Shown here: in pieces, positions 1-9,946 of the stretch
How positions within the stretch are numbered: the first letter of the stretch is position 1
Layout: the number at the start of each line of letters is the position of its first letter
The notes under the pieces: generated by a model
Told to the model about the DNA's origin: nothing
The model's input: only the letters and a program-made list of their open reading frames with translations
Database searches by the model: none
Origin: Phytophthora sp. 'mugwort'
Lineage: Eukaryota > Oomycota > Peronosporomycetes > Peronosporales > Peronosporaceae
Reading direction: 5' to 3'
Length of the DNA stretch: 64,000 nucleotides
NCBI GenBank assembly: GCA_033558025.1
Contig: JAUCEF010000004.1
Coordinates: 1,674,001-1,738,000 of the forward strand
Translations under genes and position numbers: made by a program

Positions 1-398
1 GCCGCAAGACGCGCCACCCGGCCAACCTGCGCGCGCTACAGCGCCAGCCACAACAGGAGGTGGTCGTACCACCGCTCAAGTATGAACCGACCTATGTGCC
101 CGAGAAGGTGAGCTTCAATGGCTGGTCCCCGGCCCCAGAGGCGCCGCTGTCCGGCCTTCCGTTCCACGTGAAGCGCACGGCTGTGGGTCTGCAGCTTCCA
201 GTGTACAGGGACTTTAGGAACGGCCGCACGCGCGTGTTGACCATCCTGCGCCGCTTCAAGGGTGACGAGCAGGAGCTGCGCGACGAGATGTCGAAGGTGT
301 GCGAGGGCAAGGAAGTGATCGTGCGTCCGGGCCGCCTGGAGGTCGTGGGAGACCACGCCAATGATATCCGCAAGTGGCTTGTGGGTCTGGGCTTCTAA
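1..398 (+). CDS. Mitochondrial ribosomal protein mL49 (Img2 family), 5' partial
   Basis: The reading frame is open from the left edge of the window to a TAA at 396-398, so the start lies outside. The last 80 residues or so match the mL49/Img2 family, a component of the large subunit of the mitochondrial ribosome: LPFHVKRTAVGLQLPVY, then a basic stretch ending in RVLTILRRFKGDE, and a C-terminal half with a GRLEVVGDHANDIRKWL block, which in this family forms an alpha/beta domain like that of translation factor SUI1. The upstream part is basic and low in acidic residues, as expected before a mitochondrial targeting region. It is convergent with the ARID gene, with 179 bp between the two stop codons. 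Family assignment rests on recalled motifs. Confidence 0.8.
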   Translation, partial: RKTRHPANLRALQRQPQQEVVVPPLKYEPTYVPEKVSFNGWSPAPEAPLSGLPFHVKRTAVGLQLPVYRDFRNGRTRVLTILRRFKGDEQELRDEMSKVCEGKEVIVRPGRLEVVGDHANDIRKWLVGLGF

Positions 399-577
399 AC
401 CCAACGAGAGACAGAGCGGAAGGACGTATTCTTAGAGTTCTTCGTTGTGGTGAGGGTGTTGCCATAGACAAAGGGTCCTATATGCATTCGTGGTAAGAAA
501 CGGAGAACAAAGGAGGTTCGTTGTCGATGCCAGATGCTCGTTCTTGTATCTCCTTTGTGTTTGTGTGGTTATTGCTG

Positions 578-2662
578 TTACAGTGAGTGCATGCCATAGA
601 CATCGGCAACAACGTTGTTTAGGATATCGGACACGCTGACATCGGAGCATGCCACAAGGATCAGGTCCTTCTCGATTGGCAGGAAATACGGGAACGTGGC
701 GCGGTTCATCGAGATGTTGCACAGTGTGGCGACGGTGATGCGTGCGACCTCCGGCTGAATAACACCAAAAAACAATAGACAAGAGGTCAGATCCAGTAGC
801 AGACACCACAAAATGTTGGAACTTACCCTTCCAACGCACGAGAGAAGTGAGCCTGCCAATCGCCGCATGCACGTTGGGTGTTGTGCCATTCGAAGCTTGG
901 TGGCGTCGTCGTAGTCTGAGAGACGGAAGAGCACTTCTAGCGCAGCGTCACGCATTTCATGGTCCAGTTGATTTGCCTCGTCATCAAACGCCACAGAGTG
1001 CGCTGCATGAGCTCCGCCCACGTGAGGAGATGATGTTGTGTGACGAACGCCTTCTGGGCTCACGTACACGACACCCATGCCGACGCCTGACGGCAACCCG
1101 TCATTTTCCCAAGGTGCTGGCCACCGGCTATTGTCATCTCCATCCGTCCCGTCGTCTTCGTCCGAGTCGGATTCCGCATCCATATCATAGTCTGCTTCTG
1201 TAGGGAATCCGTGAGCTTGTTGTTGTCTCTTGTGTTTTGAGCAGCGGGGCAAAAATTCCTGTCGCGAACAGCCTAGCAATGCTACCACACGGTCAAGCAA
1301 AGCGGGATCTTGAAGAGCTTGACTTGACGCGAGATACTTCTTGATGCCTACGTCGCGACACACATTAGTGAGCAGTTCACACGCGCGAAGTACAATAGAA
1401 CGACGCTGCTGCTTGAGTTCGCGATCGACCAGGACGCGGCGTAGCTCACGCAGCAGACACTCTAAGGGGAGTACGCGTTCCTTTTTCCACATCTGAGAGC
1501 TCAATTGATACTGCGGGTGCCACACCTCAAGCGCAGCAGGCGGGTGGAGTGCGAGAAAATCAATTCGCTTTGAAATGGCGCACAATGTGTCCAAGATATG
1601 GTCTCCAATGTCCACTGCTGCTCGAGACCGTCCACCGCGACAATTCCGCGCATCAGTACTGTTCACATAGCGCAGTGCCATAATAAAGAACACGCACAAT
1701 TCATCGTGCGCAGCAATTGGCTTTTCATTTGCGCCAACGATGGCCAGGTTACGCAAGATGTTCAGCACCAATAGCGCCCGCGAGTCTAGCAGTTCACGCT
1801 CGCCGTCATTCACCGTTAAATTCAGCAATCTCCTCCGCATCATTTGCTGTTGCTCCATTTCCTTCTCATCTGGTAGCAATTTACACGCCACTAACTGTCG
1901 ATACAGCGCATCCAATAGTCCTGGCACGTTATCTACCAGCAATTCATTTTCGTTTGCTGTAGCGGTGGCATTGGCCGACGCCGACGCCGACGCATTTTGG
2001 TGATGATGCTGTTGCTGTGCAGAAGAACCCCCCGCCTCATCCCCGTACGACAACACAGTCAGCAAATTCAGTGCCGACAGGACCTGCTCGGGGATATCCG
2101 AGTCCAACGCCAGCACGATGCTGTGCAGTGTCCCGAGGTGCGTCTGGAGTTCCCGTTGAGCCTTAAATCTCTTATTAGCTCGTGGAAGCGGAGTTCCCCC
2201 CATGCCGCCCTGCGCATCATTAAGGTCCTGCATTGTTGCCACTGGGGCCTCTTCGTCCTCTAGCCCACCTTGAGCGCGGCGCTTGCTGGGCAACACACTC
2301 ATCGTCGTCTCGGATAGCGGAAGATCTCGTCCAAAGAGCTGTTTCTCCTCAAATGCACGTAGATAGCGGTCGTAATGGGCCGCTAGTTGGTAGGGCATTA
2401 ATCCTTTGATGTTGAGGCCGTTGGGTCCTAGAATCTCGGGCCATTGTTGACGCTGCGAGACGACAGCGAAGCCTCCACGAGCGGCCACCTCCTCGTACAG
2501 CTTGAGCCAGTCGATCGAAGCGCCCGTGGGCGTTTTAGGGAGAGATTGCAGCAAGGAAACCTCGTCCCGACCTTCAATGAACTTAATCCAGTCGCGGAGC
2601 GTGCTCTCGCGTGCCGCATCGCCCCGACAGCTAAGCTGAAGCGCCTCCTTCGCCGCCGCCAT
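578..2662 (-). CDS. ARID-domain protein, SWI/SNF (BAF/PBAF-type) subunit
   Basis: The frame reads straight through from the ATG at 2662 to the TAA at 578-580 (694 codons), but a 72-bp in-frame intron at 826-755 (AGG|GTAAGT...TTCAG|CCG) is likely. Removing it gives about 670 residues and deletes a hydrophobic insert from a conserved helical region. Residues about 25-107 form an ARID/BRIGHT DNA-binding domain (IDWLKLYEEVAARGGF, WPEILGPNGLNIKG, then the YQLAAHYDRYLRAFE helix). The rest is armadillo-like helices with acidic and Gln/His-rich disordered linkers, resembling the C-terminal core of ARID1/ARID2-type subunits of nuclear chromatin remodellers. Which remodeller subclass it belongs to is inference. 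The start is the first ATG upstream of the domain and precedes a short shared promoter region with the Rab-like gene (196 bp between ATGs). Confidence 0.8.
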   Translation of the reverse strand: MAAAKEALQLSCRGDAARESTLRDWIKFIEGRDEVSLLQSLPKTPTGASIDWLKLYEEVAARGGFAVVSQRQQWPEILGPNGLNIKGLMPYQLAAHYDRYLRAFEEKQLFGRDLPLSETTMSVLPSKRRAQGGLEDEEAPVATMQDLNDAQGGMGGTPLPRANKRFKAQRELQTHLGTLHSIVLALDSDIPEQVLSALNLLTVLSYGDEAGGSSAQQQHHHQNASASASANATATANENELLVDNVPGLLDALYRQLVACKLLPDEKEMEQQQMMRRRLLNLTVNDGERELLDSRALLVLNILRNLAIVGANEKPIAAHDELCVFFIMALRYVNSTDARNCRGGRSRAAVDIGDHILDTLCAISKRIDFLALHPPAALEVWHPQYQLSSQMWKKERVLPLECLLRELRRVLVDRELKQQRRSIVLRACELLTNVCRDVGIKKYLASSQALQDPALLDRVVALLGCSRQEFLPRCSKHKRQQQAHGFPTEADYDMDAESDSDEDDGTDGDDNSRWPAPWENDGLPSGVGMGVVYVSPEGVRHTTSSPHVGGAHAAHSVAFDDEANQLDHEMRDAALEVLFRLSDYDDATKLRMAQHPTCMRRLAGSLLSCVGRVSSNILWCLLLDLTSCLLFFGVIQPEVARITVATLCNISMNRATFPYFLPIEKDLILVACSDVSVSDILNNVVADVYGMHSL
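755..826 (-). other. Probable in-frame intron inside the ARID gene
   Basis: On the minus strand the segment begins GTAAGT and ends TTATTCAG, is 72 bp long, has a pyrimidine-rich end and no in-frame stop. It would encode a hydrophobic Leu/Cys-rich insert unlike its surroundings. Splicing joins ...SCVGR to PEVARITVATLCN in phase 0. Confidence 0.7.
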
Positions 2663-2858
2663 GCTTGTCCTCTTCGAAATACTTGCCGGTATTTAGCCAA
2701 TAAGATCTGATTGATCCCTGGTTGGTTAAAAATAACTACGCTCAATGTGTACACCACATCAAATGCGTGTGCAAGTTGAAGAGCCCCACCCAATGAGTTA
2801 TTTTTCCCAGCCGGAGCCCGTCCCAGTTGTCGTCGCACTCTGCTCTCGTGAATTCTAG

Positions 2859-3923
2859 ATGAGTGACTACGACGTGGCAGCCATGTTCTCCAAGCACTCA
2901 GCGCGCATCATCCAGCAACATCGCAGTAGCAGCGTCGGCAGCGTGGACAACGACTCGGGCGCTCGCACACTGACGGACCTCGAAGACACTAACGACGCTC
3001 ACAGTGTGCACAGTCGCGAAGCCTTGGGTCCTAGCGAACGTTCGAGGTCAGTGACGGCGTCGTTGAGTCTTGAAGAGGTGCAGCAGCAACTTGCAGAGCT
3101 CGAGAAGGCCCCCGCCCCGACCAAGGAGGAGATCGACGAGATGCTGGCCCAGTACTCGAGTGGATCAGAAAGTAGCGGGTCGGAAGAAGGTCATAGTGTC
3201 GATTCCTCGTCGGATGATGAACCTGAGACAGTGATCATGAAGGTGCTGATTGTAGGCAATGCGCGCTGCGGAAAGACCAGCACTATTCGGCGGTTTACGC
3301 AAGATGATTTTAGTGACGAGTACGTGAGCACAATCGGAGCGGATTTTATGGAGAAGTTTATCAAGTACGATGATCAATTGATCATCAGCTTGCAGCTCTG
3401 GGATATTGCCGGACAAGATCGGTTCGCCAAGTTCACACGAGGATATTTTCGAGAAGCGAGAGGCGCAGTGATTGTGTGTGACATCACACGAGCGAATACA
3501 ATCGATGCGGTTGTGAACTGGAAGAATGAAATTGATACATGCTGCAAGGACCTGAATGAAGGCGCGGAGATTCCAGTGGTGATGGTGGCCAACAAGAGCG
3601 ATTTGTTGAGTGACCCCATGGGCGCTCTCGATCTTGGCGTAAACATGCAGAAGTGCGTCGACAAGAACAACATTGTAGAGTGGTTTCGTGCTTCAGCCAA
3701 GAGTGGCGAACGAATTGATGATGCTTTCCAGTGTTTGATTGACCGCATGGTGGACGATTTCCGTACAGAGAAGGAAAAAGACACAAATAAAGACAAAGAG
3801 GACACGACCAAAAGCGAAAAAAGGCCCGCTGCACCCGCTGCACCTGAGATTATCCGGCTTTCTCAAACACCAACGCACTACCGAGGTCACAAGCAAGAAC
3901 GCCATCCTTGTGACTGCAACTAG
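2859..3923 (+). CDS. Rab32-like small GTPase with long N-terminal extension
   Basis: Single-exon gene of 354 residues. The GTPase domain starts near residue 127 and shows the P-loop GNARCGKTS, an IGADF effector-region block, the switch II motif WDIAGQDRF, NKSD at about 245-248 and a C-terminal SAK motif. The sequence FTRGYFREARGAVIVCDITR is typical of the Rab32/Rab38/Rab29 branch, which works on endosome- and lysosome-related organelles and at mitochondrial contacts. The C-terminus CDCN offers two cysteines for geranylgeranylation, though one residue short of a classical terminal CxC. The first 126 residues are Ser/Glu-rich and disordered, an extension not usual for Rabs. The Rab32 subclass is an inference from motif similarity; the Rab-type fold is clear. 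Confidence 0.85.
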   Translation: MSDYDVAAMFSKHSARIIQQHRSSSVGSVDNDSGARTLTDLEDTNDAHSVHSREALGPSERSRSVTASLSLEEVQQQLAELEKAPAPTKEEIDEMLAQYSSGSESSGSEEGHSVDSSSDDEPETVIMKVLIVGNARCGKTSTIRRFTQDDFSDEYVSTIGADFMEKFIKYDDQLIISLQLWDIAGQDRFAKFTRGYFREARGAVIVCDITRANTIDAVVNWKNEIDTCCKDLNEGAEIPVVMVANKSDLLSDPMGALDLGVNMQKCVDKNNIVEWFRASAKSGERIDDAFQCLIDRMVDDFRTEKEKDTNKDKEDTTKSEKRPAAPAAPEIIRLSQTPTHYRGHKQERHPCDCN

Positions 3924-4158
3924 AGCATGACGCCAACTGCCTTACAAAAGTCGTATGATTATCCAGGGCCACGTGAGACACGACGTGTGAAGGCAAACTG
4001 AAGACCTAAGGAAGGTCATGGCGCCACAAAGCACTGCACAGGATGCAGCGCCCACCTATTGTTTTATTTTTTTAGCATTACCACAATGTGACAGATTGAA
4101 AATCATTCCTCAGCGGAAGTTTTGTTGCGTAGCCACAACATTTCCTTACGCGAACTTA

Positions 4159-5337
4159 TTACTGGCGCGGGCGTTTGCGGCGCACCTCGGCAGCCAGTGT
4201 TGCCGTACTGTGCAAAATCTCTTTGCCTTCGGACGGACGTTCAATGAAGTAAGGATCCAGGTCGACTGCAAAGCGGCGAATCTTCTGCGAGGCCTCGTCA
4301 ATCTTCTCGTCCGTCGTGAGCGCGAAGATCTCGACGAGTAGCGCTTCAACGCGGAGATTCTCCAGATCTACTAGACGGTATTGATCCTTCTCGTCTTCGT
4401 TCTCCAGCTTCAACCACCACAAGCACAGCAAAGCAAGCGTCGTCAGCAATTATCTATCGACCGTTTCTTTTTCGCATAGTATTGTGGACTTACCGCCTTC
4501 ATGCGCGTAGCTTCGATCGTAATGCCGTTCGGAAACTGCCATCTCGTACCCAGGCGCATGTACCTGTAACTGTGGCTGTAGTCGACCACATTAATACGTA
4601 TCATCAGCTTTGTAGGCATAGAGGCTTCACAAAATAAGCATCGTACCGGAAACCGAGAGTGCCGAGGAATGAACGAACGTTCTGCCCGACCGACACTGCG
4701 ATTTGGCTGCGGAACGGCACGCCCAGTGGAGAAGTGCCTACGTGCTCCGACATCTTCTTACGTTCCCATCGTCCGATGTACCGCAGTTCCCTGGCAATTA
4801 AACAAACATCAACGTAAGAAATCACGAATTAGCCGGCGTAGCAATAGCCAGCGCCATGCTCACCACTTCTGTCCTCCATCCGATGGCATCTTGACGGCTT
4901 CACCCTGAAACGTTGTGGATCCAGAGAATACATGACGTGCACGAACCTCGTAGTGCGGTACGCCCTGGATGTATTGCGGACACTTGTCGTCGAAGTTGTA
5001 GACGTACTCTTTGTACGCAATGTCCTCCTACGGCAAGAACCACCACAATGTATTAGCACGTGGTCATATCCCCGTAGCATAATACCAAAGTGTGCTTTGA
5101 GTACGTGTTTACCTTGACAACGCTCTCGTCGCACAACCCGCTGAGGCGCTCAACGAACGAAGGAAAGTGTTTGAAGTTCTAACGTCGATATTGACCACAA
5201 TACGGATCCAATCACCACAAGTGTATAGTCAGTAGATTCTCCGCTGGCTCTTGAACCATGTCATTGTATCGTCGTTCAATCATACGCACCACTTCGCCCT
5301 GCAGGACGCACTCGAAGCACTTGCCCGCTCGCGCCAT
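4159..5337 (-). CDS. MED18: Mediator complex subunit 18 (MED18), six exons
   Basis: Joining 5337-5290, 5178-5113, 5027-4864, 4790-4647, 4569-4494 and 4407-4159 gives exactly 249 codons (248 residues) with GT-AG introns of 111, 85, 73, 77 and 86 bp. The product lines up with the MED18 family along its length: an ECVLQGEV strand, then the helix FVERLSGLCD at the same spacing as LIHRLRGLCD in animals, HYEVRARHVF, WELRYIGRWE, FLGTLGFRYRYMRLG and the C-terminal LVEIFALTTDEKIDEASQKI block. MED18 belongs to the head module of the RNA polymerase II Mediator in the nucleus. The start is the ATG just before the first conserved strand; an in-frame ATG at 5397 would add 20 residues with no family support. 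It is transcribed divergently from the uL23m gene. Confidence 0.85.
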
Positions 5338-5513
5338 GTTGCGAATTTCAGCCAGGTCCAAAGGCAACAATAGTCGCTCCCATTGGACCAAATACATGAA
5401 TGTAGCTCATTCGCTATAAAGTTTGTCAACATACGATTGGATGAAAAGCAGCGGCTGTGAGCCACATGCATTGAACTCCGACAACTTGAGACTTCCAGGC
5501 AGCCCGAGGCAAA
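5338..5513. promoter_or_regulatory. Shared divergent promoter region, MED18 / uL23m
   Basis: Only 176 bp separate the two chosen start codons on opposite strands, so both core promoters must lie here or overlap first exons. No TATA-like box or convincing oomycete initiator stands out. Confidence 0.4.
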
Positions 5514-5878
5514 ATGGTGTGGAACCGCGTCAAGTTCCCCAACATGGCAGTGACCTTTATGGGCAAGAACGCGCGCACGCGGCTGCGCGATAACCAGTAC
5601 GTCTTCCGCGTGGAGCCAAATTACACCAAGCACGAGATTAAGGAGTACCTGACCAAGGTCTACGACCTGCCTGTGGCAAAGGTCAACACCATGAACTATG
5701 AAGGTACGTCTAGTAACTGACTGTGGATACTCTTCGAGCGGTAGGAACGGAGTGTTAATTCGACGTGTGCGCGTGCTGTGTGTAACTATGGACAGGCAAA
5801 TTTAAACGCGCGTTCCGTGGTCGCTACGTGTACAAGGAGAAGGATTGGAAGAAGGCCATCGTGACCCTCAAGGAGTAA
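5514..5878 (+). CDS. Mitochondrial ribosomal protein uL23m, two exons
   Basis: Exon 1 is 5514-5703, the intron 5704-5795 (GTACGT...GACAG), exon 2 5796-5878 ending TAA; together 90 residues. The start NRVKFPNMAVTFMG, the basic stretch before FRVEPNYTKHEIKEYLTKVY, the VAKVNTMNYEGKFKRAFRGR loop and the KKAIVTLKE end are typical of the mitochondrial form of ribosomal protein L23, which sits at the exit of the peptide tunnel of the large subunit. The length is normal for the protist or fungal core domain. The gene lies tail to tail with NAC beta downstream. Confidence 0.85.
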
Positions 5879-6027
5879 CTTAGGCGCGTAGTTAAGGCAG
5901 TTCAGATTCTGCGGTGAGGCGTTGGCTCGCTAATAAGAGAGGAGATCTGAGCTAGATAAAAGTCGCCTTACCTCGACACGAGTGTAGAATGGAAGAGAAG
6001 AAGGCTTTTGACCGCTGCAGCTACTAT

Positions 6028-6129
6028 TCTGTGAAGAATTTCCCGTGCCTTACTCCAACTGTAGCTTTATCTCTACTATCTGTGAAGAACTTCCCATGCC
6101 TTACTCCTACTGTAGCTTTATCTCTACTG
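6028..6129. repeat. 51-bp tandem duplication
   Basis: Two adjacent copies of a 51-bp unit beginning TCTGTGAAGAA and ending near CTTTATCTCTACT differ at only a few positions. It lies in the 3' flank of the uL23m gene and is not coding. A recent slippage or unequal exchange event is the simplest reading. Confidence 0.8.
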
Positions 6130-6508
6130 TAGGATGCATCGTGTCTTCTCTTGTGTGTGTGGTGAACCTGCAAATGTTTCCCTGTTTGTGTATTAATGAT
6201 AAGCAAGCTCCTCGTACAGACGCAAACGAACACATGCACGCGCAGTTACTCCACTGCTCCGATGTTATGCCTGGCGTACTAGTTGTACTGGGATTCTCTT
6301 AAGACATTACACGCCTTGATGCGAAACCTATAGGACATCAAAGGCGTCGTCGGCGGAAAATGGCCTGCTCGTGGCATCTAACAGAAGTGTCGACAATCAA
6401 CGCCGTACTTGGGAACAAGACATCCAACAAACCAAATGTCTGCGCCTGAGTCTTCGTCACCTCGTCGGCACCTCCTCAGCCGCGAGCCGCCGGTTCCTCG
6501 CACATTGC

Positions 6509-6997
6509 TTAATCTTGCTGGCTAACGTCCTCGAAGTTGTCCACAAGGTCCGGAACCTCATCGTCATCGTCGTCAGCGGTGGCAGCCGAAGCGGCCTTGG
6601 CAGCCTTCTGGGCAGCCGTGTACGACTCGGCGATCTGCTTCAGGTTGGCGAGGTTGTCCGGGCCCAGCTGGTTGATAATACCCGGCAGCAGCTCCTGCAG
6701 CGACTTGGTCTGGTTGAAGCCCGACACGGCGTACGTGTTCGAGGCAATCGAGGCCTGCACCTTGGGGCCCTGGAAGTGGATGACCTGGCCATCAGCCTTG
6801 AAAAGGTTCACTTCCTCCACGCCAGGGATGGGAGTCACACCGAGCTTCTTCAGGGTCGCACCCAGCTTCTTGTCATCAGCCGTGGCCGTCTTGTGGGCGG
6901 CTTTGCGCTTTCGGCGCACCGAGCCCTTACCGCCCGTACGGACGTCACCAAACTTGGCCGCAAGGCGTTCACGCGCGAGAGCAATAGCGTCAGCCAT
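6509..6997 (-). CDS. BTF3: Nascent polypeptide-associated complex subunit beta (BTF3)
   Basis: Intronless gene of 162 residues starting at the ATG at 6997 ([17 protein letters not shown]). The ORF could extend 36 codons upstream, but the family starts here. It contains the ribosome-binding RRKRK motif (about residues 27-31), then the NAC domain with [40 protein letters not shown] and NTYAVSG, followed by helices [17 protein letters not shown] and an acidic C-terminal tail with [18 protein letters not shown] beta pairs with NAC alpha on cytosolic ribosomes and shields nascent chains from mistargeting. All expected parts are present and the length is typical. Confidence 0.95.
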   Translation of the reverse strand: MADAIALARERLAAKFGDVRTGGKGSVRRKRKAAHKTATADDKKLGATLKKLGVTPIPGVEEVNLFKADGQVIHFQGPKVQASIASNTYAVSGFNQTKSLQELLPGIINQLGPDNLANLKQIAESYTAAQKAAKAASAATADDDDDEVPDLVDNFEDVSQQD

Positions 6998-7578
6998 ATT
7001 TCTATTGTCAATAACGTCGAAAAACCACGCCATTCGGTCAGTTCGCGGTGTCCAAAACTTATTTCCTAATACGGATGGGATGAGGGGGACACGGCCTGCA
7101 GTCAACGACGCCAGGTATCGTTACTATGGCAGCGCTGATCACGAAGAAACAGTCGCTAGATTGACCCCTCACCCCTATCCGTCCTGTACCTAGAGAGCGC
7201 CACCACGGGCGGTGAAGCCCCATAGACCAACCAACACAAGAACGCACCTTTGCAGTAGAAAACTGGAGTAAGTTAGTAGACCAGGCAAAAATGGCACCAG
7301 TAGCCTTCGAAACGCGGTCTCCAACGGGTCAGCCAATTCGTGGCATAAAACGGGGTTTATGCGATGATACACTTGCGTTTTGTATGCTCTGGGCTACTTA
7401 CTAAACACTCGCTTTTAAGGGTCCTGTCGAGGCGTTCTCAACCAATGGATAAATCTATGCTATATGATTGGTTCAAATAGCTTTCTATTCCTACCAATCC
7501 ACTGGCAACTGAGCAATACTGTCAGGACTAATATAAACCTGTCGTAATTAATATCATATTGTCACTGTCCGAACCACC

Positions 7579-9046
7579 ATGAACCAAGATGACTTCCGGC
7601 AGATGCTGGCGACCCGCGAGGCCAGAGGTGCGGACCAACACAACTACGGAGGCAAGCGTAACTTGTCTGAGGCGGATCTCGCCGAGATCAAGAAGCTGTC
7701 GGTGAAGAAGGCCAAGAAGAAGGGGAAGAAGCCGAAAGATGCACCCCCCGCAGACGCCGCCGACGCCGACCAACGTCCACCCTCGAGTCTGTACCGAGAT
7801 CGGGCAGCCGAGCGACGCAAAGGCGGCACGGGAGACATGATCGATGCAGGAAAGTACAAACATTTAGATACAGAGCAGAGCAAGTTTTTGGGTGGAGACA
7901 TGGAGCACACGCACCTTGTCAAGGGGCTGGACTTCGCGCTGCTGGCTCAGTTGAAGCGCGAGAAGCAGAAGCTGCTGGCCGAGAAGAAGAAGCAGGTGGG
8001 GAATGGGGTCGCTGATGGAAAAATGGAGACAGTGAGACCGCGTGACGGCAAGCTCACGTTTAAGACGCGGATGGGGAGATTGGTGTACTTATACGCGTGC
8101 CAGAGCTCGCCGGAAGCCATGGTGTCGGTGAAATCGGAGCTGTTTCTGCCCGGAAGAATGTACTACACGTTCAACCTGTCTTCGATGGAGATTGATAGTA
8201 TTCCTGTGAGTGTACAGAGGAGCAAAGACGACTGCCCCGAGGCCGACGAAGTGGTGAATGGAATTGTAGATGAGTCGCTGATTGATCGGGTGGCGGCGGT
8301 GATGAGCAGCAAGAACAATAGCAAGAAGATGCGGAAGAAGAAGAAAGAGATCCGTCACTACAATAATCACCGGGGTGATGAAGGCATATATGATGCATGC
8401 GAAGAAACGGCCGATGCAGACGTACCGATATCTGAAGCTGAAGTTGAAGCAGCAGCTGACGACGACGTCGAAAATATCTTCCCTGATGTGGGTGAGTACG
8501 TCCCGATCGATCAGCGCACGGACGATGTGTCCGCTGACGTGTCGAAGAAGAAGGCTATCAAGAAGACTGGATACTTTTCGAATCTGAGTGCTTCCATTAC
8601 TGAAAAGGAGGAAGCGGCTCGAAAAAAAGAGGAGGACGCAGAGCGAGCGTGGAAGGAGACGCTACAGAAGGCAGTGGAGACGCAGAAGAGGATGGAGCTT
8701 GAGAATGAGCGGAAAGAGAAGGAGACGAAAATGACCGGCGAAGCAGATGATTACGCAGAGTACCAGGGTATCGATGCACTTGGAGGGGACAGCGACGACG
8801 AAGACGATGAGGAGACGGCGCGGCGTCGCAAGGGAGCGGGGCTCACGGACCGCAAGGGTGACATTGACCCGGAGGAAAAGATCCGACGAAAAAAACAGAA
8901 GCAGACCAACAAGCTTGCAAACGACCTTGAAAAAATCAGCAAGGTAAGTCCTGGAGCGTGCGGGGATCTGGATACACCTATATGTACTAACACAACCTGT
9001 ATTAACTAACACCTTACAGATCATGGAGGACAAATCTAAAAAGTAA
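7579..9046 (+). CDS. IK: RED/IK-type spliceosomal protein, two exons
   Basis: Exon 1 runs 7579-8943, the intron 8944-9019 (GTAAGT...TTACAG), exon 2 9020-9046 adds nine codons including the stop; 463 residues in all. The diagnostic block GGDMEHTHLVKGLDFALL is near residues 112-129, followed by FKTRMGRLVYLY and the NELFLPGRM-like sequence SELFLPGRMYYTFNL. A lysine-rich N-terminus and the long charged coiled-coil tail with EEKIRRKKQKQTNKLANDLE fit the RED family, a component of the activated precatalytic spliceosome in the nucleus. The RED-type alternating Arg-Glu/Asp repeat of animals is absent or reduced. The tiny last exon is supported by consensus splice sites but not by a family alignment. 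Confidence 0.85.
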
Positions 9047-9237
9047 TATTGTGCCTCGACGGTGTTATCTTTGGGAATCATTGTGTACGAACACTTTTTT
9101 ACACACAGACACAAAATTCTGTCTGTACCGACCGAGGTTATCGATTTCATTTGCCTGCGAACATAGTATTAATTTTCACAAGTTCTGAAAAAGGTATCTT
9201 CCGCGAAACGCCGCAAAGATCCAATTCCGTGGAAGCG

Positions 9238-9249
9238 AGTCATTCCACC
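9238..9249 (+). promoter_or_regulatory. Candidate oomycete initiator upstream of the membrane-protein gene
   Basis: The sequence AGTCATTCCACC matches the oomycete initiator core TCATTCC and lies about 110 bp before the ATG at 9355. Position and core match are suggestive only. Confidence 0.35.
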
Positions 9250-9354
9250 TTCTACGCGGCACGCCTCCGACCTGTCCCCAACCGTGCCGCTACTCCACCC
9301 TGGTTTCTAACCGCCACAACTATCTCCACCCCACACAACCAACACGCAGTAGAT

Positions 9355-9946
9355 ATGGCAGATCTAGAGCGCAACGACCAATTCGGCTTCCTATACGAGA
9401 ACCGCGACCCGTGCAACGCCATCGCGCTCTTGCAGCTGGGTGTGACGATTGTGTCCTTCTTCTTTACGTATACCGTCTGGTGGTCGGGCCTCTTCGGTGT
9501 TATCGTGGCCGCCATGGGCTACTATGGCTCCGTGCAGCCCGTCATCCAGAGCAAAGTCAGCTTCATCCAGTTTGTACGTCCTAAATTGGCCCGATTTTGG
9601 CGTGAGCTTTTCAATTAACTAGTGTTTTGTATGGCAGTACTACTTTGGCAACTGCTTCATGCTGCTGTTGCAAGCCGTTTCAGCCGTGGTGCTCTTCATC
9701 CTCGTTAGCGAGTGGAAGGACTTCGACGCCTGGGGCTGGGGCGTCATCATCTTCGGCACGCTCTCCTTCGGCGTGCAGCTCTTTGTAACATATGTGGCCA
9801 TCCAGCGCTCGCATGCGTACCGAGCGGAGCTCATGAGGAACCCGCCGCCGGCTGAGAACGTCTACGGCGGCAACTCGAATGGCACGGTCTACACGGCCAT
9901 GGGCGCGGGATACAAGGCACCCATGGCACAGATCAAGACCATTTAA
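9355..9946 (+). CDS. Four-helix membrane protein, unknown function, two exons
   Basis: Exon 1 is 9355-9573, the intron 9574-9637 (GTACGT...GGCAG, 64 bp), exon 2 9638-9946; 175 residues. There are about four hydrophobic helices: two in exon 1 around ALLQLGVTIVSFFFTYTVWW and LFGVIVAAMGYYGSV, two in exon 2 around MLLLQAVSAVVLFILVSEW and GVIIFGTLSFGVQLFVTYVA. Short charged N-terminus, cytosolic-looking Pro/Asn/Gly tail. The topology resembles MARVEL- or SCAMP-like tetraspan proteins of the secretory pathway, but no diagnostic motif was recognised, so only a membrane protein is claimed. Confidence 0.7.
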
